64,000 nt of DNA from Ypsolopha sequella (Eukaryota; Arthropoda; Insecta; Lepidoptera; Ypsolophidae). The stretch is taken from assembly GCA_934047225.1 (NCBI GenBank), contig OW203997.1:1350417-1414416 (forward strand). The letters run 5' to 3'. The position numbers were made by a program, and so were the translations under genes. Under the pieces are notes generated by a model, which saw only the letters and a list, made by a program, of their open reading frames with translations, had not been told where the DNA came from and ran no database searches. Below, piece after piece: positions 45,721-57,578 of this stretch. Each line of letters opens with the position of its first letter. Position 1 is the stretch's first letter.

Positions 45721-46559
45721 CCAAAAGCAAACCGTCATAGCCGGCGGGAAGCAAAAATCAAAATAGCATTTTCGCAAAATGTTGCCGTTGTCAAATAAAC
45801 AATTTTAACAAGTACGAGTCGGCATTGAGCATAAAGGGTTCCGTACCTCCATACTCGTATCGAACCCAAACACATTGTAAATAACAACAAAATAGATGTC
45901 ATAGCATCATTAAGGCAACGCAAACAAGCCGCTAAAATGGTAGCACCCTAATAACGGAACCCTAATAACTTAACCGCTATATTTTTCCTATAGTTTTCCT
46001 GTTTATCTTTACATAATCAAATCACCTTTTACTAAAGGTGGTCGATCATAAATGACAGAAATCAATTCGCTCGATTATGGCGGTCATTCGAAAAGTTCGA
46101 TAATTTAAAAAAAAATTAACTTTATGTCGAACATATAAAGCTTGATTTTGTGTGGCAATTAATAATCGAATGGTTTCTTTCGATTATGGGTATCAGTAGT
46201 CGACTTATTTTGAAATCGATTATTGATATGAGCAGTTTTGAATCTTTCAATTTACCTTATTACCAGATTTTTTCTCAGACCAATACCTATCTAAAAACGG
46301 GGCGCTGTCAACATTGAAGATTGAAATGAGGCCGGTTTTGTAAACATGTGTGTGTGCGTGCATTTAGCGAGTGTTGCCGCATAGTAAAAACTGAGACAAA
46401 TTGTGTTGCGCGTTCGGGAGACGTGTTCACTTTTGGTCTGCTACATCCGTTTTAAGAAGTGCGCTCTGTCTTGATTTTTCATTTCGTCTCGGGATTTATT
46501 TTTCTGTCATCTGTCCTTTTGTTTCGGGGATTAGGATCGGAGGCCATAGTATGACGTAT

Positions 46560-47510
46560 TGTGTGAAAATTTCAACTGGCTACCTATAACGGCTGAAACT
46601 GTAGACCCCTTTGACAGATGGACGTACGGATGGACAGACCGCGGAAGCTCAGTAATAGTGTCCTATAAAATAAAATCCAAAAATATGTTTCATTGTTTTG
46701 ATCTTGTCTCACCCCCTTTTGGATGTGCACTTTTACGAGGTACACCCTGCGTTAAATTACAGGTCAAGTGCAAGTCAGACTCACCGTTCCGTAATTCGTC
46801 AGGTTTAGGGATTTTGTCATTTTGCTTTCGTGAACTTCTCAGCCGCTATATTTTTCCTGTAACCATTACGTAATTTATTTATTCATATTTTTCGGTCCAC
46901 CAATTTTGGAGACAACGAGGAGACATAGATTTTTTGTGGTTTCTCAAGGATTTCTCGAAAAAGATGCAAGGAAATATAGTCAAGCTATATATTTTTACAA
47001 TTAGGTAAGTATTTAATACCTACAATTTAATACCCACATTATATTTTTAATGAAATGTTTTTTATTTGTTTAATTTTTTTTTTATATTTATCATTTGCGT
47101 TCAACTTTTTTTTAATCATATAGTTTTCCTGTAATTGGTCGGATATGGCATATAATTGTCATTTTTTTCATATTTTTTGGTCGACCAGTTTCGGAAATAA
47201 AGGGATAATATTTTTGTGGTTTTTCAAAGCTTTCTCGAAATCAGACCCAGCAAATATAGTTAAGGTATATATTTTTATAATCAGCTCTTTAATATCTACA
47301 ATTTGATATCCAAATTGTATTTATAGAAATATATTTTTCTCTTTTGTATTTGAAATATTTTGAACAATTTCAAAATTTTTTGAGTCTTTATTTTTAACGG
47401 TGCTAACGTTATGAGGATGTAACATACGGACGAATGGATGGACAATGGAGTCTCATCCTAAAGGTTCCTTTTGTACCTCTTAGGTTCTGCGGAACCCTAA
47501 CAAAGAAGTT
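46560..47510 (+). repeat. Old dispersed lepidopteran repeat
   Basis: Contains TTCAACTGGCTACCTATAAC, CAAGTGCAAGTCAGACTCAC, two TTTTTCATATTTTTTGGTC-type blocks and an ending GGTTCTGCGGAACCCTAA. The same blocks occur in the same order in the repeat at 59098-61555. No coding frame was recognised. Confidence 0.5.
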
Positions 47511-47731
47511 TTGGATGTGATGTACAAGTTTTGAACATGCTCCCCTACTATAAGAGATGATTGAAAGTCAAAAATAGGTGCGACGATGAGCGAAGCGAGG
47601 AGGAGCGTGTATTTGAATAATATTATTATGTAAGTTATCTAGAGGAGGACCGTGTTAGATTTAAAAAAATATTATGAATATGTTCCCAATTTAAATGCCG
47701 GTGCCTGCACCCATAGTATAATGTTAAATCA

Positions 47732-47858
47732 CGCGCGACGCAACTTAGTTGAATCACAAGTGCGAGGAGCGTAACATGATGTTTTTGCGATTAAACACTA
47801 ATAAACAGTATGTCACGCTCCTCGTACATGTGATTCAACTAAGTGGCGTCGCGCGTAT
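47732..47858. repeat. Foldback element, about 127 bp
   Basis: The arms CGCGCGACGCAACTTAGTTG and GAATCACAAGTGCGAGGAGC pair with the right-hand complement (GCTCCTCGTACATGTGATTC, then AACTAAGTGGCGTCGCGCG) over about 45 bp. The spacer is about 35 bp. Confidence 0.65.
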
Positions 47859-49089
47859 TAAACATTGTGCTACGAGCGCAGCACAGCCTAAAAAGCCTCA
47901 GATATGACTGTATGGACTAATCCCTTTTGCCTTTTTACTTGGAAAAAAGTTTAATCTATGTTTCTGACACAGAACACGAGCATCTTTTAGACAGCCAGAA
48001 AGAAATGATACCGCACATGGAAACGAGTAAGAGGAAATTACGCGCATTCGATCGGACTCCACCTTTTGTACATCCGTGGCTCTAACTTACCCACTGCATT
48101 AATGATTCGATATCTGAAGTGACGAATCAAGCGAAGGTATACAAAGAAATCACGTAACACATGACGTATACATTCCCTCTCACTCATTGCTATGTTCAAT
48201 CTCTTTCTGGCAGCTCTGAATTCCTCTCATGAGACTCTCTAAACAGATCTTAATATCCTAATGCATGAACGTAATTTTACGTTCCATGTCCCTTAGAGTC
48301 TTGTATGGTCTAAGAAATGCCCTAATGGTTCGTTTCAAAACGAGCGTATATCACTCGGAGTTATACGAATTTTAGCTTACAGGCAGCGTTCAGAAAACGG
48401 CACAAGTGAATCCGAGGGTAAAGCCTTGTGTGTTTGAAACGCGTTCGGGGAGTTTGAATATCGCACTGATAAGTGCGATTACAAACGCTGCCTGGGTACC
48501 GTTAAAATTCGCCTGACAGTTGAAACTTCGGTGTTTTCGGAACATTTTTTTTCATCTTGCAACACTTAAATTAATAACCGGTAATGAGCGTTTTTCCTTG
48601 TATCAAATTTAGTGTTCAATAAGATTCCTAGATGGCACTGTCATATACTATTTTACCACAGACAGTTCCATTTTGTAGAATGTTCCCAACTGTAAAAAAA
48701 TACAAATTTTGGCAAAATAAACACGAATTTCATAATAATTTTAGTTCGTTGATCGATAATGTACCTACTCTTTGTTGATCGACGTCAGGCTTGGTTGTAT
48801 TAGTCCGTCCGTGCACGTATACGTTGTTGCTGATGCGTGAGTGTTATTTCCTATTCAGCCCCCGAATAAAAAATATCAAAAATCCTTTTGTTTGTATAGA
48901 AAAGCCATCAATGCACCCTGGTTCTCATATACATGTATGTACTCGTGACTGTCCTGTTTGTCTGGTGGTCAAGTCCTTGTTGACAGTCTCAACAATAATA
49001 TTGTTCTTGAACCGCCAAACATTGACGGATCTAAATATGTAGCGTCGGGGCACCGACGAATAGACGCTTCCTAAAATATATTATATACT

Positions 49090-49250
49090 GGTATCGATTC
49101 GGCATAACACGTTCTTACTTATTTGACAGAACTAACCTTATTTTAAGCGTCCTGTCTTTTTCTTTCTTTATCAAAAAGACAAGGACAGAACGCTTAAATT
49201 AAGTTTAGTCCTGTCAAATAAGTTAAGACGTGCTTCACCGAATCGGTACC
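49090..49250. mobile_element. Foldback MITE (TGACAGGACTAA family), copy 1
   Basis: Termini GGTATCGATTCGG and CCGAATCGGTACC; inner arms CTTATTTGACAGAACTAACC and complement. The palindrome is about 160 bp. Related copies are at 50204 and 57024. Confidence 0.7.
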
Positions 49251-49256
49251 ATTGTA

Positions 49257-49730
49257 CAGTGCGCGCCAATCTTTTAGTCGCCTCTGAAGATAGCCGCAAG
49301 AGGCGACGCAATAGCCGTTTTACGGTGCGGGGACGCGGAGCACACCCGCCTGCGTGCCGCACCACACCCCCCGCTCGCCATTTAACAGTAGTGTTAGTGC
49401 TACGTCCGTACACAGCGTACACTACACGCGCGCGTTGCATGAAAAGTACCTTTGAGGAAAAAATTCTACGACTTAAAACTTATCGAAGTTTATCATTGAA
49501 TCTGTTTGTTATAGTTTATTAATTAAATGCAAAATGCCTTTTATTTATATAGTTAAGATTGCACTAAAATAATGAATAAATAATTAAATAGGTAGGTACA
49601 ACAAGTACACCTTCCCACTTACAGTAAACATTAAATAATCAACCGTTGATATTATTGTTTCCTTGACTGTACCTGCGCAAACTTGCACTCGTAACTCATT
49701 CAGAGGCGACTAAAAGATTCGCGTGCGCTA
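49257..49730. mobile_element. MITE-like element with about 30-bp terminal inverted repeats
   Basis: The left end GTGCGCGCCAATCTTTTAGT, then CGCCTCTGAA, pairs with the right TTCAGAGGCGACTAAAAGAT, then TCGCGTGCGC. The interior of about 410 bp has a GC-rich left third and AT-rich remainder. It starts directly beside the copy ending at 49250. Confidence 0.6.
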
Positions 49731-50203
49731 TAACTCCGCTTGTATAACCAATAAGATATAATGTACTCTTTGCCAATAAGCGACTAATATTTCTTCTTTT
49801 GCTTTGGGCTAGGCATTATCTGCTAATGAACGGTGAACAGCTAAGATCCCTGTCTATAGAGTCGTAATGAAACTCGTGTCCCAATTGCCCTCATTGTATC
49901 ACAGTTGCACAAAATACTATCAAATCTACATTGAACAAGAGCTCTGGGCAAGGGTCGACTTTTAGAACTTCGGGTCGTGGGGACCTGCCGCGTACCGACT
50001 TTATAAAGAACATTTGTCGCATCCTGCAGGTCACCAAAGGGCTGGGGCCTGAAGAAACATGGCCTTCCATTGTGGCAATGCCGCCAACCCTTTCGAGCGA
50101 CGGCGGTGATTTGGCCACCATTTTATGCATACCTTAGTTTAGTTTACTTTATATTCTCTGGTTTAGGTGTACTTATTTTAGTATTTTTTGTTACTTCATA
50201 TTT

Positions 50204-50362
50204 GTGTCGATTCGGTGTCGCACATCTTAACTTATTTGACAGGACTAAACGTAATTTAAGCGTTCTGTCCTTGTCTTTTCGATAAGAAATAAAAATACAG
50301 GACGCTTAAAATAAGGTTAGTCCTGTCAAATAAGTTAAGTCGTGTTACGCCGAATCGACACC
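50204..50362. mobile_element. Foldback MITE (TGACAGGACTAA family), copy 2
   Basis: Termini TGTGTCGATTCGG and CCGAATCGACACC; arms AACTTATTTGACAGGACTAA and complement. Palindromic over the whole length. Confidence 0.7.
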
Positions 50363-50369
50363 AATATGA

Positions 50370-51230
50370 GAATTATCAAAATGTTTGGAAGAGTGAAACA
50401 GGAAATGAGATTTTATATCTATATATTTATAAAAAGCACCGTCTGTAAAAACATACAAAATTCCGGTTCAAATGGCTTATTGGCATCCATAGCTTATAAA
50501 ATTGATAAAAGAATCACTGATACTTATATTTTTTATTTTGTATACGCCATCAAAAATTATAATTGTTCATTATATTTAATCAATCAGTTCAAAATAATGA
50601 ATTGCTTTTAAAATGTGTTCGTTTTATTAATTTTAATTGTCAATGTAGGTAGGTAGTTTGAGCAATTGTATCTATTACAGCCGTAGAGCGTTTTCACTCG
50701 CTCTACGATTACAGCAGTACTTATCGATATTCGATGTAATCCTTTTTTAGTTTATACAACATTCACTACATGAATTACTAATACTAAATCAACAAGGTTG
50801 CTTTTTTGTTTCAAATACGTCTTCGGTAACTAAAGAACATGTTGAAATAGCCAAATGCTATTTCCAATCATACGTAGGTATACAATACTCTATTAAAAGA
50901 CAACGCCATATTACAGAGACACGGGCGATATTATGTTAATAACTAAAATAAACTCAATGGGGGCTGAAACCCTCATAATTCAACTCAATATCAATAAATA
51001 CACTTAGGTACACCGTAAAGCAGTGACATAGAAAATAAATTTGGTTCTTATAAATTTATGATAACGACCAACCTGCAGTGTCTATTACAAGGAGATTGTT
51101 TGACTTGGTATTGCGGTCGATCTCAGAAACAGACAATACAAATTGACCCACGCCTTAAATAACTTACTTCGAGTTTAAAATACAGTGATACTAGCGAGAT
51201 ACAGTTGATAATGATTATTGGAAGGAGTGA
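50370..51230. other. Region downstream of the thymosin gene
   Basis: The portion next to 51232 is presumably the thymosin 3' UTR on the minus strand. No further exon, RNA gene or clear element is seen. Confidence 0.35.
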
Positions 51231-51231
51231 T

Positions 51232-51371
51232 TCAGGCAGTCTTCTCTTGCTCAATTACGTCCTTAGTTGGCAAAGGGTTCTTTTCGCAAGTCTCAGTGTG
51301 CTTCAACTTGGTGGGGTCGAAGTTCTCGATTCCATTCAAGAATTTATTCTTCTCTTTTTCTGCTTCGATGG
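51232..51371 (-). CDS. cib: Thymosin coding exon 5 (repeat 5, last)
   Basis: Residues 162-207, [20 protein letters not shown] then [20 protein letters not shown], ending shortly at TGA (51232-51234). The LKHTET actin motif is intact. Acceptor TTTTATACAG. Confidence 0.93.
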
Positions 51372-54300
51372 CTGTATAAAAAGAAGAAAAACTAAATGAG
51401 GCCGGCTGATATTAAAATATGAATATATTGTTTATTGTGTGGAATGCACATAATTTGGCTTTGCGAAGAGTTTACCAGAGATAAGAAGAATGTGACGTTA
51501 TTTGGTAAACTAGTCCATGTACATTTATTATTTTTGCTCGTAAAGCCCCACTTTTTATGCAACAAAACCGAACAGAAAGTCGATTATTTTGCCCTAGGGC
51601 TTTATTATTATTTTTTTTTTATTTATTTACAATGGTTGGCTAAAGCCTTGCCTGTGTACCATAAATGTTATACTTTTTTTCCACTGTTTAACGGCTCTGG
51701 ATACAGTCCTTTTGAGCCAATCATAATTTAAAGTTCACAAGATTATATTTGTTTTATTTCCTCACCCTATGCATTGAAAAACGTAGTACATGGGCGTAAG
51801 AGCAATAAATTACTCGGTTAAGTTTAAATTTATTCCTTTTCGCCCTTGTAGCATAAACTACTATTATTACATATCTTTTTATTAGATTAAATTTGACGTG
51901 TAAAAAGTGTATTAAGTATACAGTGTGTCCCTCGTACAAGTGCACATCCGAAAAGGGGTGAAACTAGATCTTATTTTATCGACAAAAAAAAAGTTTTTTT
52001 TAAGAAAATCTTTGTTTTATAAATATACGTTTTAAATATTTTTTTGCCTACCATGGAGACTATGTATAAAATATGTCATAACTTTTGATCTATCGCGAGT
52101 AATGCAATGAAATAAATTTGTTATAATCCTTAAGAATAGACGTTGCATACCAAATCAAAAACAAAACATAATCAACTACCATTACAATAAAAATAATATC
52201 CTAAAAGATTGTTTCTTTAAATTTTCCGTCTTTTTTTTCAGTAATAGTAAATTTTTTCAAAATAATGTCCCCGTTTCACTATACTTTTATTCCTATTTAT
52301 CATTGTCTATTCTATTATCTTTCTAACAAAAAAAAAAATACAACGTTCTCTCATAAATACAATATTTTCTACGAGCGGTTAACCAAAGGCACTGCGCTCG
52401 CGTCCCATACAAAGATACCCAGGTGGAGTAATTTTTCAAAATAAAAAAAATATCAAAATAAATGTTTTTCTTTGTTTTTGTCAATATATTTAGATCTAGT
52501 TTCACCCACTTTCGGATGTGCACTTGTACGAGGGACACACTGGTATATTCCTACTTTGCAAAATAAACTACCTATTTGAATTTGGGAAAGTTTATATTTT
52601 AACTCTCATTTGTGACGAAGATTAATATTTTACCTGTGTATAAAGATATAAAGTGACATACATTTATGCAGCCAAACTCGTACACATTTAATATATTTTT
52701 TTGGAAATTATTATTTGGCTTTTGTTACTGATCATGATCACAGACAACACAGTCTTTGGCTTTTGTTCTAGCTAAGTTTCCAGTATTTTGGCTTTGCATG
52801 TCACTTTATACAAATATAATATAGTGCCGCACAGTTGCACTCAATAAAATAAAAACAAAAGCAGCATAAACCTTCTTGTTCAGGCAAAGGGTTCTTTTCC
52901 TCCGTCGTTGCGTGCTTCATTTGACTCTTGTCAAAATGCTCGACCCCGGTGATAAAGTTTTGATGAGCCTTCTCCGCAGCCACGACTAATGCAAAGCAAA
53001 CAAACGTGCAGGGCAAAAATAAATAAAAAGCTCATAATTAATATAATAAGAAAACATTATTCATTTACACTCATTAAATAAAAAGCCCAAATTGCTAAGC
53101 GTGCTAAGGCACGTGCTATTATTTAACAAAATGTTAATAATTAGTCTTCTTCTTTTCCTCCTTCTCTATACATATAAAATGCAGCGCCTGTCTGTATATT
53201 TATTTATGGTCATTTATAACTAGAATATCATCAAATGGATTTAATTTCGGTTTTCACTGTAACCGGCAGACAGGACACCGGACTGACTATATTTTAAGAC
53301 CAGCAGGTCTACCGCGTAATTCTGATTTTCATCAACATCAACTTGAGATTGAAATTTGACGTGCATGCGACGACGCCCGCCTAACGTGCCATCTCTTTTG
53401 CACGCGTTGAATTTCGCATGCATTTGCTTGAAGTTGATACAAATGAGAATTACGCGGTAGAGCCCCAGTTCCACACAACAATGAGATTATTGAATTTATA
53501 TGCCCAGTATTTGTATAATTGCTGAACAGTGAGATGAACAAAAATATTGCTTGTAAATAAAACTAACATGCCTTGAAAAAAGTATAGGTAGTAAGTTAGT
53601 TCAACCATGTGAACCATGTGATCTAAACTCCCCTCGAAGATGCACATCGCGTCGTTACGAAGATGTATAGATCTTTAGTTAGGAGCTCCCTTATTACAGA
53701 CAGTTTGTATTTTTTTGTGAAATAAGCATGAGGAGAAGCGCCAAGATTCATTTATGTTGCATGGGAAATCAATAAAGGCTATTATTATTATTATTATTAC
53801 ATCTATAGTTCGAAATGGACTTATATAATGTGATAAATAAGTCACTATCAAGTGATCTACAAAGAAGCCCTTTCGAATTGGTATTGGTTATTGTTATTGG
53901 ACAATCTAGACCAGAGACCCATATATTTTGCCCATTCTTTTTTGATAGTATTATATTTAGTATAAGGTTATACTTAGTATTAGGTTCTACAAAATATAAC
54001 CCGACAAAATATAAAATTATATGGCGCGGCATACATCTAATTGGCAATATTCCAGTGGTCACGCAGCAGCCGAACGCGAAGACAGGATTTTTCGAAATTA
54101 AAAAATATAAATAAAGGTGTGATGGATGTTCGAGTTTGTTACTCTTTAAGCAAGGGTGAAGCCGTGGGCAAAACGCTAGCATATAATAAAATAAAGATGT
54201 TTTTTTTACGCTTATGTATTCGTAGTAAGGTGTCAGGTGAGATTAAATAAATAGCTATGTATTTATGTGTTCAGTGCAATGACATTCACTCACACAAACA

Positions 54301-57300
54301 TAAAGCTATTGTCTCCTCGTTCACGAGGCATAAGTACCATACCACCAAAGTGTAGCCTTATCGAGAAGGTTTTGATGTGACTGAAGTTATTCCGCACGAT
54401 ACGTGCCCTGCCTCACCTAACATATCCTATTTGAATTTTTTTCAGTACTTAATAAAAGCTTAAGGAGGTGCTTTTTCATATGTCATTTCTTACCATCTTT
54501 ATCAGGAAGCGGGTTCTTCTCTTGGGTTTCTGTGTGCTTCAACCTGGTTGCATCGAACTTTTCAATGCCGTCAAACAGGGACTTTTGATTTTTTTCTGTG
54601 GCAACATCTGTAAATCATAGACAAAATAATTATGGGACAAATTTATTTCCGTTTCCGTTCAAACGTCGTCACTGAGAGTCATTCATAAACTCACACCGGG
54701 TTGGGTTTCCTACCCGGGTTGAAACATTAACCCGTTCAAAAATCAACTCTCGTCTTAACACTGACCGTTCAAAAATGAAAGTGTCGCTACACTGGTGTCG
54801 ACATTTTCAACATCAACTCTGAGCAGGGTTCGCGTAGGCTCCAAACGTCACTTGACAATTTTACGTTTAATTCCGTACAGAAGGGAACCTCTCAACGTTT
54901 TATTTATATATTAAATATAATGCAAAAATGACAACTGACGTTTGGAGTGTCGCTACTCGACGAAACTCATTTAAAAACTCAGTGTTACATACATACAACC
55001 CGAGTGTTCCTATCCAGCCTAGGGTTTGTTAATGAACGCACTTCAGAGATAACCTTTTTGGAAATGTCTATTTGTCGGTGCCCCCGAAGAATAATATATG
55101 GCGGTGCGGTGTTCGAACAAAAAGTCAAAAATAGGTGCGACAAGACGAGCGAAGCGAATATATGTATGTAAATGTAATTAACATGAGTTGACATTAATTA
55201 TGAAATAACTTAAGGTCACATTAATTTATTCAGCCAAATTCAAACTGGAGGCTTGGTAAGTACCAAGGATCGATAACTCTTTTTGCTATTTTCACAAAAT
55301 GTAATGTTGACCTTCCATAGTAAGGAACAAGAAAAATATTTTGGCCAAGAACGAGTCGGACTCGCACACAAAGGATTCTGTACCACCAGGCAATGTAAGT
55401 ATAGAACCCTAAAAAATCATGGTAAATAATTCCCTTTGCAGTTTAAGTGAACAACTTCATAAATACTCATTTAACTTGATATTGATTTTTACGTATCTAG
55501 AAAGATCATCGTATGAACTAAACTTTAACTGTCTTAATCAGTCTTCAGTTATAATGATGGAATGAAATTAACTCCTATAAAAAACAACAATTCAACCACA
55601 CACCTAACAACAACGAAGTTCAGAGAACAAATTAACCTCAAATTCTCGTGTCAAAAGAGCAAGTTGCAAGGGTAGCGATAAATAGCCAGTCCTTAGACTC
55701 CTTAGAGAAAGCGCTATAAAACGGTGCCGCACCGTCATTACATAGAATAAAATACTATTTGACGGGGGCACCGACAAATAGAACCGCTTCCTAATTCTTT
55801 AACTCGCAGCGTTGCCAACTTAGCGACTTTGTCGTTTGTCGCTAGTATTTAAAGCGACATTTTATTTTCTTTTAGCGACTTTTCTAGCGCCTTTTTAAGG
55901 ATTTTATTCTCATCTAGCTTACTGAACGTGCTACAATCGTATCAATGCTACAAACTTCATGGCAATGAATGACTTCATTTGTGTAATTCAAAGTGAACTC
56001 TATATTATCGTTTTGGCTGAAGTTTGATTTTATTGAATCGAGAACAGTTTTGGACCAACCGAACCTAGAAGCATTCTGCAATCAAAAGTTTTCTTATGGT
56101 TTTGTCGCTCTCTAAATAATAGGGAAAATGGGAAGTTTATGCTGATTGAAAAACCGTTTCGAGATAAAACATTTTTTGGCAATATTTAATTGTTTCTGCA
56201 GCAAACTAACAAGATTATATATTCTAGTTCTAATTAATAAGTAGAAAACTTTATTAATATGACATTACTTAAACGCATTTTATTTCGTTAGTGTTAATAT
56301 TAATAATAAAATAGGTAACGTAAATTATCTAGCGAGTTCTAGCGACTTTTGAACCGACTGTCTAGCAACATTTGCTTTAGGGAGTGGTTATCAGATCAAT
56401 ATAAACCACGATTTTAGTTTAATACTCAAAGGGTGAGCGTGGTGAATCTGTTTATTTTGATAACCAGTACCTTAGTCGTGTTGGCAACACTGTTCACTCT
56501 TAATTTTTTTAGTAACCGCAAAAAACAAAAGATGCTAAACTACCTACATGCTTGTTATGTAATTTACATATTAGATTGTGGTTAGAGTTTTTAAACCAGA
56601 ACAAAATATTGTCAGTATGTATTATTTATTAGTCGTTATTTTGTCCAGCCCGTTAGGAAAATACCTAATGCGTTGGGTAATACGATTTTTTCGACGGTAT
56701 CCGTTCTCCTCAAGGAAGCTGTTTGGAATTTCTCTACACCTTGAAGAAGGGCCTCGTGCTGTTTTTCCTGAGCAACGTCTGTTCAACATTAATAAAATGG
56801 CGTTTAGCTACTTCTATCATATAAAAAAATTTGTATGAGTGCGAGGCGTGCTGTTTTCATAGAGAACCATGTGACGGGCGACCCCCCCGCCTCACGCAGT
56901 GCTCTATGAAACAGATCTGAAACAGCACGCCGCACGTGCGCGGGCGCGCGGATGGACAAAGAGTTTTTTAAATATCTTAAGTTTCTTATGAGCCCACTAG
57001 ATGGCATAGATTGGAACTCTATAATGTCGATTCGATGTAGTACGATTTAACTTATTTGACAGGACTAAACTTAATTTAAGCGTTCTGTCTTTTTTTTTCT
57101 GTATAGAAAAGACAAGGACAGAACGCTATTAAGTTTAGTACCGGTGTCGATTTATTATAACACGACTTAAGAGTTAAGAACGGTTTCGCAGCCGGATTGT
57201 GAAAAACCCGCCATTTTCTAATTAATTGAAACAGAACACTTAAATTCAAAATTCACTCAATAGTTATTCATCAAAACCTTCGGTTAGTTTAGTATAGGTT

Positions 57301-57578
57301 AGTTCTGATTTTGAACACAACCAGTCTACGCGCCAAGAGCCTTGTAGGTTGTAACACTTGTAGCTAGATTGTCAGATTGTCCAAAAGTTCAAGTGCCATC
57401 TATGGACTAATACAAATAGCTGGAACATCAACTTACCCTCAGCAGAAGGCAAAACGATCTTCTCATTGGTATCGACGTCCTTCAGACAGCTCTGGTTGAA
57501 CCCTTCCAACTGGCTCTTCAGGTCTGTGGCGACCTTGGGCAGGTCCTTGAGGGAGGGGGCGTCCACTGAGCAGGCCAT
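51232..57578 (-). CDS. cib: Five-repeat beta-thymosin protein (ciboulot family)
   Basis: Gene-level entry. Minus-strand exons are 57578-57437, 56778-56665, 54607-54494, 52985-52872 and 51371-51232, joining to 624 nt = 207 residues plus stop. Each exon encodes one beta-thymosin/WH2 repeat: [20 protein letters not shown] with [89 protein letters not shown]. The actin-binding LKHTET is intact in repeats 3 and 5 and changed in 1, 2 and 4. Family members bind actin monomers and regulate filament growth; Drosophila ciboulot (three repeats) is needed for brain metamorphosis. Every internal junction is phase 1 and every internal exon is 114 nt, so exon skipping would give shorter in-frame isoforms. 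The acceptor directly before the ATG (at 57586) implies an upstream 5' UTR exon. Confidence 0.93.
51921..52542. mobile_element. 622-bp transposon with 50-bp inverted repeats and 5-bp target duplication
   Basis: Termini start CAGTGTGTCCCTCGTACAAG and continue GTGCACATCCGAAA; the right end is the near-perfect complement. A GTATA duplication lies at 51916-51920 and 52543-52547. The interior is AT-rich with no transposase. It is inserted in a dispersed repeat whose uninterrupted version lies at about 8475-8545, confirming the boundaries. It sits in the intron between thymosin exons 4 and 5. The superfamily was not determined. Confidence 0.8.
52872..52985 (-). CDS. cib: Thymosin coding exon 4 (repeat 4)
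   Basis: Residues 124-162: [20 protein letters not shown] then [17 protein letters not shown]. 114 nt, phase 1 at both ends. The actin motif is altered to MKHATT. Acceptor TTTGCATTAG; donor G|GTTTAT is weak. Confidence 0.92.
53299..53470. mobile_element. 170-bp foldback MITE (GGGTCTACC family), copy 3
   Basis: Terminal AGGTCTACCGCGTAATTCTG and GAGAATTACGCGGTAGAGCC; interior nearly identical to the copies at 13937 and 34212. It lies in the intron between thymosin exons 3 and 4. Confidence 0.75.
53480..54480. other. Thymosin intron DNA, no exon seen
   Basis: AT-rich; a TTA microsatellite lies at 53779-53799. A decayed Helitron-like tail (GTGAAGCCGTGGGCAAAACG followed by CTAG) ends near 54180 on the plus strand. 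Confidence 0.35.
54494..54607 (-). CDS. cib: Thymosin coding exon 3 (repeat 3)
   Basis: Residues 86-124: [20 protein letters not shown] then [16 protein letters not shown]. 114 nt, phase 1 at both ends. Canonical LKHTET. Donor G|GTAAGA is strong; acceptor TGATTTACAG. Confidence 0.93.
55229..55330. repeat. Partial copy related to the TACAAGGTGACTT foldback family
   Basis: Shares GCCAAATTCAAACTGGAGGC, TTGGTAAGTA and GAT blocks with 28213 and 37810. It continues with ACAAAATGTAATGTTGACCT, which matches the inverse of the sequence at 63931-64000. The right arm is missing. Confidence 0.5.
55340..56660. other. Thymosin intron 2 DNA, no exon seen
   Basis: AT-rich. It contains short pieces of dispersed repeats (AAGAACGAGTCGGACTCGCA at about 55349; GGCACCGACAAATAGA at about 55768) but no recognised exon or intact element. 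Confidence 0.35.
56665..56778 (-). CDS. cib: Thymosin coding exon 2 (repeat 2, divergent)
   Basis: Residues 48-86: [20 protein letters not shown] then [17 protein letters not shown]. 114 nt with phase 1 ends, exactly like its sister exons. The actin-binding motif is LRRTDT. Acceptor AATGTTGAACAG; donor G|GTATTT is weak. It is easily missed because it is short and diverged. Confidence 0.85.
57024..57172. mobile_element. Foldback MITE (TGACAGGACTAA family), copy 3
   Basis: Left arm AATGTCGATTCGATGTAG then AACTTATTTGACAGGACTAA. The right arm is rearranged: AAGTTTAGTA is joined directly to CCGGTGTCGATT. Less complete than the copies at 49090 and 50204. It lies in thymosin intron 1. Confidence 0.6.
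57437..57578 (-). CDS. cib: Thymosin coding exon 1 (repeat 1)
   Basis: Residues 1-48, starting [37 protein letters not shown] ends the exon at donor G|GTAAGT. The ATG at 57578 is chosen because an acceptor (TCTTCTCTTCAG) lies seven bases upstream and the N-terminus aligns with ciboulot; an earlier in-frame ATG at 57659 would be in the intron. Confidence 0.93.

Larger units (their letters stand above)
45722..49085. other. Intergenic DNA between otu and the thymosin gene
   Basis: No supported gene. It holds the dispersed repeat at 46560-47510, the foldback at 47732-47858, and an imperfect inverted repeat at about 48381-48495 (CAGGCAGCGTT/AACGCTGCCTG). Confidence 0.4.

Noticed and set aside
49171..49522. 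Overlapping 87-89 codon frames in a GC-rich patch
   Set aside because: They span the junction of two MITEs and show no protein family features.
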